From Pasteurellaceae bacterium Orientalotternb1 (GTDB lineage Bacteria; Pseudomonadota; Gammaproteobacteria; Enterobacterales; Pasteurellaceae): 64,000 nt of DNA. Positions within the stretch are counted from its first letter, which is position 1. The number at the start of each line of letters is the position of its first letter. The notes beneath the pieces were generated by a model, which saw nothing but the letters and a program-made list of their open reading frames with translations, had not been told where the DNA came from and did no database searches. Below are positions 1-10,102 of the stretch, one piece after another. A program made the translations under genes and the position numbers. The stretch spans positions 1,028,911-1,092,910 of the forward strand of contig CP015028.1 of the NCBI GenBank assembly GCA_011455275.1. The letters are read 5' to 3'.

Positions 1-1
1 A

Positions 2-1006
2 AATATGGACGCTGCTTGCCATTTGATGAGCGTGGCGTGTGGGTTAGATTCGTTGATTTTGGGTGAACCGCAAATTTTGGGGCAAGTAAAACAAGCCTAT
101 CAAGACAGCGAGATGTTCTACCAAACTCAAGGCGAGACAATGTCAACCAACCTTTCTCGCCTGTTCCAAAAAACCTTTGCGACGGCGAAACGGGTGCGTT
201 CTGAAACAGAAATCGGCAGCTCGGCGGTGTCGGTTGCCTATGCGGCTTGCGGTTTGGCTCGCCAAATTTTCGATAATTTCGGCAAACTGCGTTTTCTGTT
301 AGTTGGGGCGGGCGAAACCATTGAGCTAGTTGCTCGCTATTTGGTGCAGCACGGGGCGAAGAACATTATGGTTGCCAACCGTACCCACGTTCGTGCAGAA
401 ATGATGGCGGAGCGAATCGGACAGCCGATGCAAATTCTGTCATTAAGTGCTTTGCAGCTCGGTCTAAACCAAGCTGATGTGGTGATTAGCTCAACAGGCA
501 GTCCTGATTTGTTGATCAGTAAAGAGATGGTCGAAGCAGCCCAAAAAGAACGCCGCTATGCTCCGATGTTGCTGATTGATATTGCCGTGCCACGTGATAT
601 TGATGAAAAGGCAGGCGAGTTAGATAGCGTCTATTCATACAGTGTAGATGATTTACAACATATCATCGAGCAAAATCTTGCTCAACGTCAGCAAGCGGCT
701 GAACAAGCGAAAGAGATTGTTGCCGCAGAAGCGAAAGATTTCTTTGTGTGGCTGAAGCAGCAACAATCAAGCAATTTGATTAAGCACTATCGCCAAAATG
801 CCGAAACCATTCGCTTAGACTTACTTGAAAAAGCGATGAACGCCTTGCAGCAAGGACAAGACAGCGAAAAAGTGCTGAATGAATTGAGCTACAAACTGAC
901 CAACCAACTGCTCCACGCCCCAACCCAAGCGTTGCAGTCATTGGCAAAAGACGGCAATGTGAAAGGCTTGCAAAGTTTTTCACAAGCGTTGAAATTAGAA
1001 GAGTGA
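2..1006 (+). CDS. hemA: Glutamyl-tRNA reductase (5'-truncated by window edge)
   Basis: HemA reduces glutamyl-tRNA(Glu) to glutamate-1-semialdehyde with NADPH, the first committed step of tetrapyrrole synthesis in the cytoplasm. The reading frame is already open at base 2, so the true start lies upstream; the Escherichia coli protein has 418 residues, so roughly the first 80 (including the catalytic cysteine) are missing here. Visible family segments are [17 protein letters not shown] near the beginning, the NADPH-binding stretch [22 protein letters not shown] after it, and the [12 protein letters not shown] and YSVDDLQ segments. The C-terminal dimerisation helices are complete. A Met codon at base 5 is internal, not a start. 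It converges on the opp operon across a shared terminator. Identification rests on long stretches of near-identity to known HemA. Confidence 0.96.
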   Translation, partial: NMDAACHLMSVACGLDSLILGEPQILGQVKQAYQDSEMFYQTQGETMSTNLSRLFQKTFATAKRVRSETEIGSSAVSVAYAACGLARQIFDNFGKLRFLLVGAGETIELVARYLVQHGAKNIMVANRTHVRAEMMAERIGQPMQILSLSALQLGLNQADVVISSTGSPDLLISKEMVEAAQKERRYAPMLLIDIAVPRDIDEKAGELDSVYSYSVDDLQHIIEQNLAQRQQAAEQAKEIVAAEAKDFFVWLKQQQSSNLIKHYRQNAETIRLDLLEKAMNALQQGQDSEKVLNELSYKLTNQLLHAPTQALQSLAKDGNVKGLQSFSQALKLEE

Positions 1007-1045
1007 TTGGCAAAACTTTTGCAGAATCTGACCGCTTGTAAACAT

Positions 1046-1077
1046 AAAAAAACCGTTCCAATTGGAACGGTTTTTTC
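1046..1077. terminator. Bidirectional terminator between hemA and opp operon
   Basis: A perfect inverted repeat (CCGTTCCAA / TTGGAACGG) is flanked by an A-run on the left and six T on the right, so it can stop transcription from hemA on plus and from the opp operon on minus. An uptake-signal copy (ACCGCTTGT) lies just before it at about 1031-1039. Confidence 0.85.
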
Positions 1078-1080
1078 GGA

Positions 1081-2676
1081 TTAAAGATTGGAGGCTTCGA
1101 TTAGGCGTTTGGTGTATGGATCTTGTGGGTTTTCGAAGATCTGATTTACATCACCGCTTTCTACCACATCGCCTTTGCTCATTACCATTACCCGATCACT
1201 TAACGCTCTCACAACCGCCAAGTCGTGGCTGATGAAGATGTAGCTTAGGCCATATTTCTTCTGCAAGTTGGTCAATAGCTCAATCACGGTGATTTGGGTT
1301 GAGCGGTCGAGAGCAGATGTTGGTTCGTCGAGCATCACGAATTTCGGTTCTAAAATGATCGCCCGTGCAATCGCAATCCGCTGGCGTTGTCCGCCAGAGA
1401 ACTCATGTGGGTAGCGGTTGATCATTGATGGCGACAAATTCACCTCTTCCAACATTTTCATCACTTTTTGACGGCGTTCTTCTTTGCTCATATTCGGATA
1501 ATGTACCGATAAGCCTTCGCCGATAATTTCACCGACCGTTAAACGTGGTGAAAGTGAGTTGAACGGATCTTGGAACACCATTTGCATATCTTTCTTCAAC
1601 GCTTTCAACTCGGCTTTGCTAAGTTTATCGAAAAATTGTCCGTTGAATTGCAATTTGCCGCGATATTCCAAAATTTGCATAATCGCACGTCCAAGGGTGG
1701 ATTTACCCGAACCTGATTCGCCCACAATACCTAAGGTTTCACCCACTTTTAAGTGAAGGGAAATATCTTTTACGGCATTAAACACTTTTTTCGGCTTACC
1801 GAACAGTGAGCGTTTTAGGACATAATCCACGCTGATGTTATCGGCGGTGATGATATTTGCCGCATCATCGGCTGGCGGATTTTTAAGATTATCTGGAATT
1901 GGGGTGAGCAATTCGATGGTGTATGGGTGTTGCGGGTTGGTAAAGACCTGCTCGGTTTCTCCCCGCTCAATGATTTCACCATACTGCATTACGCACACAT
2001 AATCGCTGTATTTATGCACTAAACGCAAGTCGTGGGAAATTAGGATAATCGCCATCCCCATATCTTTTTGCAATTCGTGCATAAGATCCAAAATTTCCGC
2101 TTGAGTGGTGACGTCAAGGGCGGTGGTTGGTTCATCTGCAATCAATAAATCAGGTTTATTGATGATCGCCATTGCGATCATAATCCGTTGCAACTGACCG
2201 CCTGAAAACTCGTGCGGGTAGCATTTGAGTTTTTTCTCGGCATCAGGAATTTTGACTTTTTGCAGCATTTCAAGGGTGAGTTTATCTAATTCCGCTTGGC
2301 TGATTTGAGGATTGTGGGTGCTGACCGCTTCAGCTACTTGCTCGCCGATTGGCATAAATGGGTTGAGTGAGGTCATTGGCTCTTGGAAGATCATCGCCAC
2401 ACGATCACCACGCAGCTCACGTAAACCCGCTTCGTTTAGAGATAAAATCTCTTTTTCTTCAAAGATGATAGACGATTTTTCGCCGTAGCTGGTGATATTG
2501 TTTGGTAATAACTGCATAATCGCCATTGACGTGACTGATTTACCTGAACCTGATTCACCTACGATCGCTAACGTTTGCCCTTTTTCGATACTGAAAGAGA
2601 CATCACGCACCGCATGAACAATTTGTTCATCGGTTTTGAGAAAAACATCTAAATTTTTTACTTCTAATAATTTCAT
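1081..2676 (-). CDS. Fused two-domain peptide ABC transporter ATPase (OppD-OppF type)
   Basis: A 531-residue cytoplasmic ATPase that should power import through OppB/OppC. It has two complete nucleotide-binding domains: Walker A GESGSGKS at residues 40-47 with signature FSGGQLQR and Walker [13 protein letters not shown], then a second Walker A GESGSGKS in the second half with FSGGQRQR and [12 protein letters not shown]. Classical oppD and oppF are separate genes of about 330 codons each; here one gene of about 530 codons carries both, the same size and plan as YejF or GsiA. The shortening comes from loss of most of the C-terminal extension after the first ATPase domain. Start ATG has AAGGAA upstream; oppC ends 11 bases before. 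It is the last gene of oppABC plus ATPase. Confidence 0.93.
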   Translation of the reverse strand: MKLLEVKNLDVFLKTDEQIVHAVRDVSFSIEKGQTLAIVGESGSGKSVTSMAIMQLLPNNITSYGEKSSIIFEEKEILSLNEAGLRELRGDRVAMIFQEPMTSLNPFMPIGEQVAEAVSTHNPQISQAELDKLTLEMLQKVKIPDAEKKLKCYPHEFSGGQLQRIMIAMAIINKPDLLIADEPTTALDVTTQAEILDLMHELQKDMGMAIILISHDLRLVHKYSDYVCVMQYGEIIERGETEQVFTNPQHPYTIELLTPIPDNLKNPPADDAANIITADNISVDYVLKRSLFGKPKKVFNAVKDISLHLKVGETLGIVGESGSGKSTLGRAIMQILEYRGKLQFNGQFFDKLSKAELKALKKDMQMVFQDPFNSLSPRLTVGEIIGEGLSVHYPNMSKEERRQKVMKMLEEVNLSPSMINRYPHEFSGGQRQRIAIARAIILEPKFVMLDEPTSALDRSTQITVIELLTNLQKKYGLSYIFISHDLAVVRALSDRVMVMSKGDVVESGDVNQIFENPQDPYTKRLIEASNL

Positions 2677-2687
2677 TGGGTTCCTTC

Positions 2688-3608
2688 CTATTTATCTTTT
2701 GGATCGAGAGCGTCACGTAAGCCGTCGCCGATAAAGTTAAAACAGAATAGGGTTAAACACAGGAAAAAGGCAGGGAATCCGAGCAACCAAGGGGATGTTT
2801 CCATTTGTGCAGCCCCGTCACTTAATAATGCTCCCCAACTACTCATTGGCTCCTGTGTGCCTAAACCTAAGAAACTCAAGAAAGATTCAAACAAAATCAA
2901 AGCAGGTACTTCCAAAGAAGCGTAAACAACCACAATACCTAATACGTTTGGTACGATATGTTTCCAGATGATTTGGCGACGAGGAACGCCGCTTACGATT
3001 GCCGCTTCTACAAACTCTTTATTTTTCAAGCTCAAGGTCTGACCCCGCACGATACGTGCTAAACCGAGCCACGCAATCATTCCGATTGCCACGAAAATCA
3101 ACAGAATGTTTTGTCCGAAGAAAGTTACGAGCAAAATCACGAAGAACATAAATGGGAATGAACCGAGGATTTCGATTAAACGCATCATGACCATATCCAC
3201 TTTGCCACCTAAGTAGCCAGAAATTGCCCCGTAGATTGTGCCGATCACGACGGCGATTAACGCTCCAGCAATCCCGACCATTAACGAAATACGTCCGCCG
3301 ATAGCAATACGCACCAATAAATCACGCCCTGACGCATCGGTTCCGAAATAGTGCATTGATTCAGCATCGGGTGCCATACTCATCATATTCCAGTCGGTAT
3401 CTTCATAAGTAAATGGCATTAACATTGGGGCGAAGGTGATAAACAACACCACGCAGAATAAAATAATTAAACTGGCAACCGCCGCTTTGTTACGGAAGAA
3501 ACGACGACGGGCATCTTGCCAAAGGCTACGACCTTCAACCGCCGCTTCTGTTGCTTGAGCAACAAAGTTTTCTGCTGCTTCTTGAGATTTTTTACGATTA
3601 ACTAACAT
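2688..3608 (-). CDS. oppC: Oligopeptide ABC transporter permease OppC
   Basis: Inner-membrane permease that pairs with OppB to form the oligopeptide channel. The N-terminal cytoplasmic tail carries EGRSLWQDARRRFFRNKAAVASL, split here only for description, followed by one membrane helix, a periplasmic loop containing HYFGTDASGRDLLVRI and then five more helices. The coupling (EAA) loop is EFVEAAIVSGVPRRQIIWKH. The C terminus FNFIGDGLRDALDPKDK matches OppC closely. I chose ATG at 3608 because AAGGAG sits six bases upstream; a GTG one codon earlier is possible. It follows oppB by about ten bases, inside one operon. Confidence 0.94.
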   Translation of the reverse strand: MLVNRKKSQEAAENFVAQATEAAVEGRSLWQDARRRFFRNKAAVASLIILFCVVLFITFAPMLMPFTYEDTDWNMMSMAPDAESMHYFGTDASGRDLLVRIAIGGRISLMVGIAGALIAVVIGTIYGAISGYLGGKVDMVMMRLIEILGSFPFMFFVILLVTFFGQNILLIFVAIGMIAWLGLARIVRGQTLSLKNKEFVEAAIVSGVPRRQIIWKHIVPNVLGIVVVYASLEVPALILFESFLSFLGLGTQEPMSSWGALLSDGAAQMETSPWLLGFPAFFLCLTLFCFNFIGDGLRDALDPKDK

Positions 3609-3618
3609 CACACGCTCC

Positions 3619-4542
3619 TTATGAATAACGAATCTTCGGATCGATCACTGCATAGAGAATATCGACCACCGCATTGAAGAAGATTGTTAATGACCCCACG
3701 AGAATGGTTAAGCTTAATACTAAGGAATAGTCACGGTTTAATGCTCCATTCACGAAAAGCTGACCTATACCTGGTAAGCCGAATACGCTTTCGATAACCA
3801 TTGAACCCGTGATAATTCCCACAAAAGCAGGGCCTAAATAGGTGATCACGGGTAACAACGCTGGGCGTAGGGCGTGTTTGAAAATAATTTTACGCATTGG
3901 TAAGCCTTTGGCTTTGGCAGTACGGATAAAGTTAGAATGTAACACTTCGATCATTGAACCACGAGTGATACGTGAGATCCCAGCCACATAACCGATTGTC
4001 AATGAAAGCACTGGCAGCACCATATAATAGAGCTGACCACCGTTCCAACCACCTGCTGGCAACCATTTGAGATAGATCGCAAAGAAAAGTACGAGCAATG
4101 GGGCGAAAACGAAACTTGGCATAATGACGCCCGTCATTGCAAAGGACATTACAATATAGTCCCACTTGCTATTTTGCTTCAAGGCGGCAAAGGTCCCCGC
4201 ACAAATACCGATAGTCACGGCAAAAATAAATGCCACGATCCCAAGTTTGAATGAAACAGGGAACGCTGAAGCAATTAAGTCGTTGACGGTTTGGTCTTTA
4301 TATTTGAAAGATGGGCCAAAATCACCTTGTGAAAGATCTTTCAAATAGATGAAATACTGTTTATAAAGCGGTTCATTTAAGTGATATTTCGCTTCAATGT
4401 TCGCCATCACTTCTGGCGGATACGCACGTTCCGAGGTAAATGGGCTACCTGGTGCAAGTCGCATTAAAAAGAAAGAAAAGGTAATTAGAATAAATAACGT
4501 AGGAATCGCTTCCATTATTCTTTTTACAATAAATTTCAACAT
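3619..4542 (-). CDS. oppB: Oligopeptide ABC transporter permease OppB
   Basis: Inner-membrane permease partner of OppC. About 307 residues, the same length as Escherichia coli OppB (306). The protein begins MLKFIVKRIMEAIPTLFI, a first membrane helix, then the periplasmic segment RLAPGSPFTSERAYPPEVMA. The EAA loop reads HSNFIRTAKAKGLPMRKIIF, and the C terminus is VDILYAVIDPKIRYS. ATG at 4542 was preferred over an upstream in-frame codon at 4560 because family members begin MLKF and a GGAG motif precedes it. It lies between oppA and oppC; an inverted uptake-signal pair separates it from oppA. Confidence 0.95.
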   Translation of the reverse strand: MLKFIVKRIMEAIPTLFILITFSFFLMRLAPGSPFTSERAYPPEVMANIEAKYHLNEPLYKQYFIYLKDLSQGDFGPSFKYKDQTVNDLIASAFPVSFKLGIVAFIFAVTIGICAGTFAALKQNSKWDYIVMSFAMTGVIMPSFVFAPLLVLFFAIYLKWLPAGGWNGGQLYYMVLPVLSLTIGYVAGISRITRGSMIEVLHSNFIRTAKAKGLPMRKIIFKHALRPALLPVITYLGPAFVGIITGSMVIESVFGLPGIGQLFVNGALNRDYSLVLSLTILVGSLTIFFNAVVDILYAVIDPKIRYS

Positions 4543-4573
4543 GGGTTGTCTCCGATCCACACAAAAAAGGAAA

Positions 4574-4630
4574 ACAAGCGGTCAGATCCGCTGAATTTTT
4601 TGCAAAAAATTCGTAGAATCAGACCGCTTA
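4574..4630. repeat. Inverted uptake-signal pair between oppA and oppB
   Basis: ACAAGCGGTC at 4574-4583 and GACCGCTTA near 4622-4630 face each other, with the AT-rich flank (tttttgcaaaaaatt) typical of uptake signals between them. In RNA this folds into a stem-loop downstream of oppA, which could partly stop transcription or protect the oppA message so that the binding protein is made in excess over the permeases. That functional effect is inference. Confidence 0.75.
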
Positions 4631-4637
4631 TAAGGCA

Positions 4638-6275
4638 TTATTGTTTAATAATATAAAGGTTTCTTAATAATGCGTTATCTTGTGGATCTTTGCCAGAGAA
4701 ACCTTTCACATAAGGTTTCACCAAGCGAGGATTCACATAGTTATACACTGGCACTACCGCAGAATCTTCCGCTAAGATTGCCTCGGCTTTCGCATACGCT
4801 GCGGCACGACCTTCTGCATCAGCTGCTTTGAGAGCATCTGCAATGGCATTATCATAGGCTTTGCTCTTATAGAACGAGGTATTGTTGCTTGAGTTCGACA
4901 AGAAATAGTTACCGAAGGTGGAGGCTTGGTTATAGTCTGCCGCCCAACCTGCACGAGCCACATCAAAGTTGGCTTTGCGTTTGGTATCTAAGAAGGTTTT
5001 CCATTCTTGGTTTTCCAATTTCACATCCACTAAGCCTTTGGTGTTTTGTTTCCATAAAGAAGATGCGGCAATCGCAATTTTTTTATGGCTTTCACTGGTG
5101 TTATACAAAATCGTGAATTTTAATGGATTTGCTTTGCTAAAGCCCGCTTCTTCTAACAACTTGATTGCTTCAGCATTACGGTCTGCCATTGGTTGTTCTG
5201 AATAAGCAGGCTGTTTGATTGCGTGACCTTCGGCAATGTAGGTTGGGGTAAACACATAAGTTGGTGTTTGACCTTGTGCTAACACTTTATCGGTGATTAC
5301 GTTACGATCTAACGCTAAGTTCAAGGCTTTACGCACACGAACGTCGTTGAACGGAGCTTTAGTGTGATTTAATTCATAAATGTAAGTAACTAAGCCACGA
5401 GGCACAATCACTTCGCCTGGTAGTTCTTGTTTTAATTTTTCAAATTGTTCTGGAGGGAGAGCGTGTGCGGTCATATCCACTTCACCAGCACGGTAGCGAG
5501 CAACGTCAGTTGTCGGTTGAACAATAGCTAAGAACGTACCTTTATCAATGACTGTCTCTTTGTCGTTCCAGTAAAGTTTATTACGTTTGAAAACGATTTT
5601 CTCGTTGATAACGTGCTCATCTAATACATAAGCCCCGTTACCTACGATATTTTCTTTTTTCACCCACGCATCACCGAATTTTTCTACGACTTTTTTCGGC
5701 ACTGGTAAGGTGGTTTGGTGCGTGGTCATTCCTGCTAAATAAGGGATTGGATTACTTAGAGTGACTTGGAATGTATGGTCATCAACCGCTTTCACGCCGA
5801 GCTCTTCAGGTTTTTTCTTGCCATCGATAATATCTTGGGCATTTTCCACTTGCATATAGTTTAAGAAGCTCGAATAAGGTGAAGCGGTTTTTGGATCGGC
5901 TAAACGTCTCCACGCAAATTCAAAGTCGTGTGCGGTCACAGGATCGCCATTTGACCATTTTGCATCTTGGCGAAGTTTGAATGTCCACACTTTGAAATCG
6001 GGCGTGCTTTCCCAAGATTCTGCTACACCTGGTTGCTCGTTACCGTATTCGTCAACGGTAATCAAACCTTCAAATAATTGGTAAGAGATTTGTGCTTCAG
6101 GAGTTCCTTCGATTTTATGTGGGTCGAAACTTGAAGGTTCAGCCCCGTTGTTGATGGTGATCTCTTGCTTCTCCGCAAGCTGAGTTCCTTCAGGTACTTT
6201 AGCTGCAAATGCAGAAACAGATAAGCCCAACGCAATGGCAGATGCCAATAGAGAACGCGTGAATGTGGTTTGCAT
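4638..6275 (-). CDS. oppA: Periplasmic oligopeptide-binding protein OppA
   Basis: Exported solute-binding protein (545 residues, cluster C family) that captures peptides and delivers them to OppBC. A clear Sec signal peptide is present: MQTTFTRSLL, hydrophobic core, and AFA cleavage near residue 24. Family landmarks include NNGAEPSSFDPHKIEGTPE near the mature N terminus, FKLRQDAKWSNGDPVTAHDF and a long C-terminal lobe ending NALLRNLYIIKQ. It is the first gene of its operon: a promoter-like element lies upstream at 6318-6346 and an AGGAG ribosome site directly before the ATG. Peptide specificity cannot be read from sequence; in related species OppA paralogues may also bind haem or murein peptides. 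Confidence 0.94.
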   Translation of the reverse strand: MQTTFTRSLLASAIALGLSVSAFAAKVPEGTQLAEKQEITINNGAEPSSFDPHKIEGTPEAQISYQLFEGLITVDEYGNEQPGVAESWESTPDFKVWTFKLRQDAKWSNGDPVTAHDFEFAWRRLADPKTASPYSSFLNYMQVENAQDIIDGKKKPEELGVKAVDDHTFQVTLSNPIPYLAGMTTHQTTLPVPKKVVEKFGDAWVKKENIVGNGAYVLDEHVINEKIVFKRNKLYWNDKETVIDKGTFLAIVQPTTDVARYRAGEVDMTAHALPPEQFEKLKQELPGEVIVPRGLVTYIYELNHTKAPFNDVRVRKALNLALDRNVITDKVLAQGQTPTYVFTPTYIAEGHAIKQPAYSEQPMADRNAEAIKLLEEAGFSKANPLKFTILYNTSESHKKIAIAASSLWKQNTKGLVDVKLENQEWKTFLDTKRKANFDVARAGWAADYNQASTFGNYFLSNSSNNTSFYKSKAYDNAIADALKAADAEGRAAAYAKAEAILAEDSAVVPVYNYVNPRLVKPYVKGFSGKDPQDNALLRNLYIIKQ

Positions 6276-6317
6276 AAAAATTCTCCTATGAGTGATAAGT
6301 TTTACTGATTTCTGCGA

Positions 6318-6346
6318 TTATTATCGGAAAATCGGTTGTTTGTAAA
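6318..6346 (-). promoter_or_regulatory. Predicted promoter of the opp operon
   Basis: On the minus strand TTTACA (6346-6341) and TAATAA (6323-6318) are separated by exactly 17 bases, a sigma-70-like arrangement about 43 bases upstream of the oppA ATG. The rest of the 324-base gap between oppA and ruvB holds only AT-rich sequence and the terminator at 6475-6508. Confidence 0.55.
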
Positions 6347-6474
6347 GTTTTTGTTAAACGTAAAATGAAGTAATTTTCTATTCTGAGAGTTAAGTCACGA
6401 AATTTTGCTCAAAGTGAATAAAAAACGGACTGAATTATAAGCCAAAGTGGCATACTTTTGCATAAAAAAGCAAT

Positions 6475-6508
6475 AAAAATGCAGAAATATGTGATTTTCT
6501 GCATTTTT
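6475..6508. terminator. Terminator downstream of ruvB
   Basis: AAAAATGCAGAAA and TTTTCTGCATTTTT form a long stem around a short loop with A-rich and T-rich flanks on both sides. On the minus strand it lies about 90 bases after the ruvB stop and separates it from the opp promoter. Confidence 0.75.
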
Positions 6509-6599
6509 TACTTATTAAAAGTAATAAATTCAATAAGTTAAAGTAATGGTGAAATAATAGGAAATGTAATGTAGTGTAATTTTTTCTGAAAAATAAGGC

Positions 6600-7607
6600 T
6601 TAGATTTCTATTTTGCTCAAGCCAAAATGGGCATAAGTGCGAGAAGTTGCAATTCGCCCACGTGGCGTGCGTTGTAAAAAGCCTTGCTGAATTAAGTACG
6701 GTTCGAGCACGTCTTCAATCGTATCTCGCTCTTCGCCGATAGCTGCAGCCAAATTATCTAACCCCACAGGTCCACCGTCGAAGCGTTCGATCACCGCCGA
6801 CAGCAGTTTTCTATCCATAAAATCGAAGCCTTCGGGATCAACGTCTAGCATTGTGAGAGCCTGTTTGGCGATCTCAGAAGAAATCACGCCATCGTTACGC
6901 ACATCAGCAAAATCCCGCACACGACGCAGCAAGCGGTTAGCAATTCGTGGTGTGCCACGAGAACGGCGAGCGACTTCATAAGCCCCGTCCGCCGACAAGT
7001 TCAAATTCAAACAATCGGCACTGCGTTTTACAATGGACGTGAGATCTTCGACGGAATAGAATTCAAGCCGCTGTACAATGCCAAAGCGGTCTCGCAAGGG
7101 CGAAGTGAGTGAACCCGCCCTTGTCGTTGCTCCGACTAAGGTAAAAGGCGGTAAATCGAGTTTAATCGAGCGTGCAGCGGGGCCTTCGCCGATCATAATA
7201 TCCAATTGATAATCTTCCATCGCAGGATAGAGCACTTCTTCAATTGCAGGTGACAAGCGGTGGATTTCATCAATAAACAGCACATCATAAGGCTCTAAAT
7301 TGGTGAGCATTGCCGCCAAATCCCCTGCTTTTTCAAGTACAGGACCAGAAGTGGTGCGAATGTTTACACCCATTTCGTTCGCCACAATGTTGGCAAGGGT
7401 AGTTTTGCCCAAACCTGGTGGGCCGAAAATCAATAGGTGATCTAAGGCATCGTTACGCAGTTTGGCGGCTTTGATGAAAATTTCCATCTGTTCACGCACC
7501 ACTGGCTGCCCAACGTAATCCGATAGCATTTTCGGACGAATAGCACGGTCGATCACTTCTTCATCACGCTTCGGCGTGGCACTAATAATTCTATCGGCTT
7601 CGATCAT
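6600..7607 (-). CDS. ruvB: Holliday junction branch-migration helicase RuvB
   Basis: Hexameric AAA+ motor that, with RuvA, drives branch migration of Holliday junctions during recombinational repair. 335 residues, the usual size. Walker A is GPPGLGKTT at residues 62-70, Walker [10 protein letters not shown], sensor 1 GATTRAGSL followed by the arginine-finger region SPLRDRFG, and the C-terminal winged helix ends with ..[15 protein letters not shown]. It follows ruvA on the same strand, with a 113-base spacer that holds an inverted repeat. ruvC is not adjacent in this window. Confidence 0.97.
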   Translation of the reverse strand: MIEADRIISATPKRDEEVIDRAIRPKMLSDYVGQPVVREQMEIFIKAAKLRNDALDHLLIFGPPGLGKTTLANIVANEMGVNIRTTSGPVLEKAGDLAAMLTNLEPYDVLFIDEIHRLSPAIEEVLYPAMEDYQLDIMIGEGPAARSIKLDLPPFTLVGATTRAGSLTSPLRDRFGIVQRLEFYSVEDLTSIVKRSADCLNLNLSADGAYEVARRSRGTPRIANRLLRRVRDFADVRNDGVISSEIAKQALTMLDVDPEGFDFMDRKLLSAVIERFDGGPVGLDNLAAAIGEERDTIEDVLEPYLIQQGFLQRTPRGRIATSRTYAHFGLSKIEI

Positions 7608-7631
7608 TTGATACTGTATTAAATTTTATGT

Positions 7632-7703
7632 GTAAGGGCGGATCTGTGTGTCCGCCCGCTAGATTTTTCGCATTTTCGGGCGGACACACAGGTTCGCCCC
7701 TAC
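7632..7703. repeat. Intergenic inverted repeat, GGCGGACACAC family, between ruvA and ruvB
   Basis: Two arms, GTAAGGGCGGATCTGTGTG... and ...CACACAGGTTCGCCCCTAC, are imperfect inverted copies of about 26 bases around a short AT-rich centre. A second copy of the same element lies at 18674-18767. It should fold into a strong hairpin in the ruvAB message. It resembles a dispersed small palindromic repeat; no coding content. Confidence 0.8.
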
Positions 7704-7720
7704 ATTTTTTTGCTGGACGA

Positions 7721-8326
7721 TTAAAGAGAATTTTTCAACGCTTCGCGGATCAACTGTTCGCTAGTCGCATCTGGTTTGGCAACTTTTTTGATCATTTTTT
7801 CGGCATCTGCAGGTTTGTAGCCTAAGGCAATCAACGCATCGCGGGCTTCATCGGCAGGATCGGGGCGGTCGTTTGCCACAATTTGATGTGCGGGTTGTTC
7901 GACAAAGAAATCGCTTTGTGCGATACTTTTGAATTTACCTTTGAGTTCCACTAATAAACGTTCTGCTGTTTTTCGCCCAACGCCAGGAATTTTGATGAGT
8001 TTAGCCAAATCTTCTTGCTCAACAGCGGTTGCAAATTGCGAAACAGACATCGCAGACAAAATCGCCAATGCTAATTTTGGACCAACACCATTGGTTTTGA
8101 TCAGTTCACGAAACAACGTGCGATCTTGCTTTTGAGCAAAACCAAACAGCAAATGAGCATCTTCACGCACCACTAAATGTGTGAAAATTGTCGTCGGTTC
8201 ATTAACTGCGGGAAGGTTGTAAAAACTGGTCATTGGCAGCAGCAGTTCATAGCCAACGCCTTGCACATCAAGCACCATTTCTGGTGGGGATTTTTCGAGG
8301 ATAATACCGTGAAGTCGTCCGATCAT
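7721..8326 (-). CDS. ruvA: Holliday junction DNA-binding protein RuvA
   Basis: RuvA tetramers bind the four-way junction and load RuvB. 201 residues. The N-terminal OB-fold domain (about 1-63) begins [15 protein letters not shown]; two helix-hairpin-helix motifs follow, [16 protein letters not shown] (about 75-90) and [16 protein letters not shown] (about 110-125); domain III, which contacts RuvB, occupies the last 45 residues ([21 protein letters not shown]). First gene of the ruvAB pair, with its start near 8326. Confidence 0.96.
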   Translation of the reverse strand: MIGRLHGIILEKSPPEMVLDVQGVGYELLLPMTSFYNLPAVNEPTTIFTHLVVREDAHLLFGFAQKQDRTLFRELIKTNGVGPKLALAILSAMSVSQFATAVEQEDLAKLIKIPGVGRKTAERLLVELKGKFKSIAQSDFFVEQPAHQIVANDRPDPADEARDALIALGYKPADAEKMIKKVAKPDATSEQLIREALKNSL

Positions 8327-8388
8327 CGTTGAAGTTAGGATAATTGAAAAGCTCGTAGCATAACGGAAAACTGGATAAAAGAACAGAA

Positions 8389-8433
8389 CAAGCAGTCAGA
8401 TTTGCAAAATTTTCTTCGGAACTGACCGCTTGT
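8389..8433. repeat. Imperfect inverted uptake-signal pair upstream of ruvA
   Basis: ACAAGCAGTC (one mismatch to the uptake word) at 8389-8398 faces GACCGCTTGT at 8424-8433, with TTTGCAAAATTTT between. It lies between the potC terminator and ruvA. Confidence 0.6.
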
Positions 8434-8436
8434 CGG

Positions 8437-8467
8437 CAAAAAATAACCCGCAAGTTGCGGGTTATTT
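8437..8467 (-). terminator. Terminator of potABC
   Basis: AATAACCCGCAA pairs with TTGCGGGTTATT, followed on the minus strand by a run of T (A-run at 8437-8443 on plus). It begins about ten bases after the potC stop. Confidence 0.85.
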
Positions 8468-8477
8468 GAGCTTTACA

Positions 8478-9245
8478 TTAGTCTTTCTTTCTTGCTACCA
8501 CTTGGCTTAACACCACAAGGGTGAGTGAGAAGATAATCATTAAGGTGGCAAGGGCATTTACTTCTGGTGTTACGCCCGTTTTCACCAATGAGAAGATTTT
8601 CAGTGGTAACACTTCATAACTCGCACTGGTTACGAAGGAAGAAACCACAACGTCATCAAGTGAAATAGTAAAACTTAATAACCAACCAGAAACAATCGCT
8701 GGTAACAATAATGGTAATAAGATTTTACGCAAAATAGTCAGTTCGCTTGCCCCTAAATCTTTCGCTGCTTCAAGCATTTTGCTATCGAAGTCTTTTAAGC
8801 GAGATGACACGGTAATCACCACATACGGCAAACAGAATGTAATGTGGGCGAATAGCAACGACCAGAAGCCAAGCGAAACGCCAACCAACATAAAGAGTGC
8901 CAATAATGATACCGCCATGACAATATCAGGCGACATCATTACTACGAATAACATACCGCCCACGGCTTGTTTACCGCGGAATTTGTAGCGATAAAGGGCG
9001 ATCGATGTTAATGCACCGATGATAGTTGAAAATGTTGCTGCAAAAAATGCAATACTCACAGAGTTTAATGCCGCTTGGATCAAGGTATCGTTGTTGAATA
9101 AACGTTCGTACCAGTTCCAGCTGAAACCTTTCCACGATAACCCGTAGCGGTCGGCATTAAATGAGTTCACGACCAAAATGATAATTGGAATGTACAGATA
9201 CGCATACACCAAAAACATAAATAAGCTGTTAAATACGCGTCTCAT
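8478..9245 (-). CDS. potC: Spermidine/putrescine ABC transporter permease PotC
   Basis: Inner-membrane permease of the polyamine importer. 255 residues, as in other bacteria, with about six membrane helices starting VFNSLFMFLVYAYLYIPIII. A family segment NRYGLSWKGFSWNWYERLF-like stretch (here DRYGLSWKGFSWNWYERLF) follows the first helix, and the EAA coupling loop is [18 protein letters not shown]. The ATG overlaps the potB stop codon by one base, so the two are translationally coupled. The usual last gene potD, for the periplasmic binding protein, does not follow; a terminator does. Confidence 0.94.
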   Translation of the reverse strand: MRRVFNSLFMFLVYAYLYIPIIILVVNSFNADRYGLSWKGFSWNWYERLFNNDTLIQAALNSVSIAFFAATFSTIIGALTSIALYRYKFRGKQAVGGMLFVVMMSPDIVMAVSLLALFMLVGVSLGFWSLLFAHITFCLPYVVITVSSRLKDFDSKMLEAAKDLGASELTILRKILLPLLLPAIVSGWLLSFTISLDDVVVSSFVTSASYEVLPLKIFSLVKTGVTPEVNALATLMIIFSLTLVVLSQVVARKKD

Positions 9246-10102
9246 TATTCTAACTCCACTTTCTTATTCATCAGTTTATTGGCACGATAGTACACATAGA
9301 GCATTAATGCCATCAAAATGGTGAGAGCAATACTGATTGCCGCACCAAACGGCCAGTTACGAGTAACAAGGAATTCACTCTTAATGATGTTACCCACAAG
9401 TAACACTTTTGCACCGCCGAGTAAGTCGGCAACGTAGAACATCCCCATCGCAGGCAACAATACTAACAAACAGCCTGCTACGATCCCTGGCATTGTGAGT
9501 GGAATAATCACTTTCACAAAACGTTGGAATGCATTTGCCCCTAGGTCTTTTGCAGCTTCGAGTAAACGACCATCAATTTTTTCGATAGATGAATAAAGTG
9601 GCAAAATCATAAATGGCAATAGGATATAAACTAAACCGATAATGACCGCAATTTCGGTGTTTAAAATACGGATTGGTGTGTCGATAATGCCAAGCCACAT
9701 TAAACTTTCATTTAAGATCCCTTTTACGCCAAGGAAAATTTTCATCCCGTAGATACGAATCAGTGAGTTAGTCCAAAATGGCAACACCACTAGAAAGAGT
9801 AAAAACGGACGATATTTTGCAGGCAATTTTGCAATCATAAAGGCAAAAGGGTAGCCGATGATCAAACAAATCACGGTTGCAATTCCCGCCATATAAAGCG
9901 AGTTCCACAATACTTTTGAATAAAGAGGATCAATTAAACGACCATAGCTCTCTAATGAAAAAGTGAATTCAATTAGGTTACTTGTATCTTTGGTCATAAA
10001 ACTGGTGAAGAGTACCAGCAGATTCGGGATCAGGACGAAGAAAATCAACCACCCGAAAATTACTGAAACAGTAATGTTTTGGAATTTATTCGTTGTTTTC
10101 AT
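9245..10102 (-). CDS. potB: Spermidine/putrescine ABC transporter permease PotB
   Basis: Second permease of the polyamine importer, 285 residues with about six membrane helices. Recognisable parts are the long periplasmic loop with [20 protein letters not shown], the segment [18 protein letters not shown] and the EAA loop [19 protein letters not shown]. Its start lies inside the end of potA (17-base overlap) and its stop overlaps the potC start, indicating one tightly coupled message potA-potB-potC. Confidence 0.95.
   Translation of the reverse strand: MKTTNKFQNITVSVIFGWLIFFVLIPNLLVLFTSFMTKDTSNLIEFTFSLESYGRLIDPLYSKVLWNSLYMAGIATVICLIIGYPFAFMIAKLPAKYRPFLLFLVVLPFWTNSLIRIYGMKIFLGVKGILNESLMWLGIIDTPIRILNTEIAVIIGLVYILLPFMILPLYSSIEKIDGRLLEAAKDLGANAFQRFVKVIIPLTMPGIVAGCLLVLLPAMGMFYVADLLGGAKVLLVGNIIKSEFLVTRNWPFGAAISIALTILMALMLYVYYRANKLMNKKVELE

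Noticed and set aside
780-1061. 93-codon minus-strand open frame across the end of hemA
   Set aside because: Runs through the hemA coding region and its terminator; no family resemblance.
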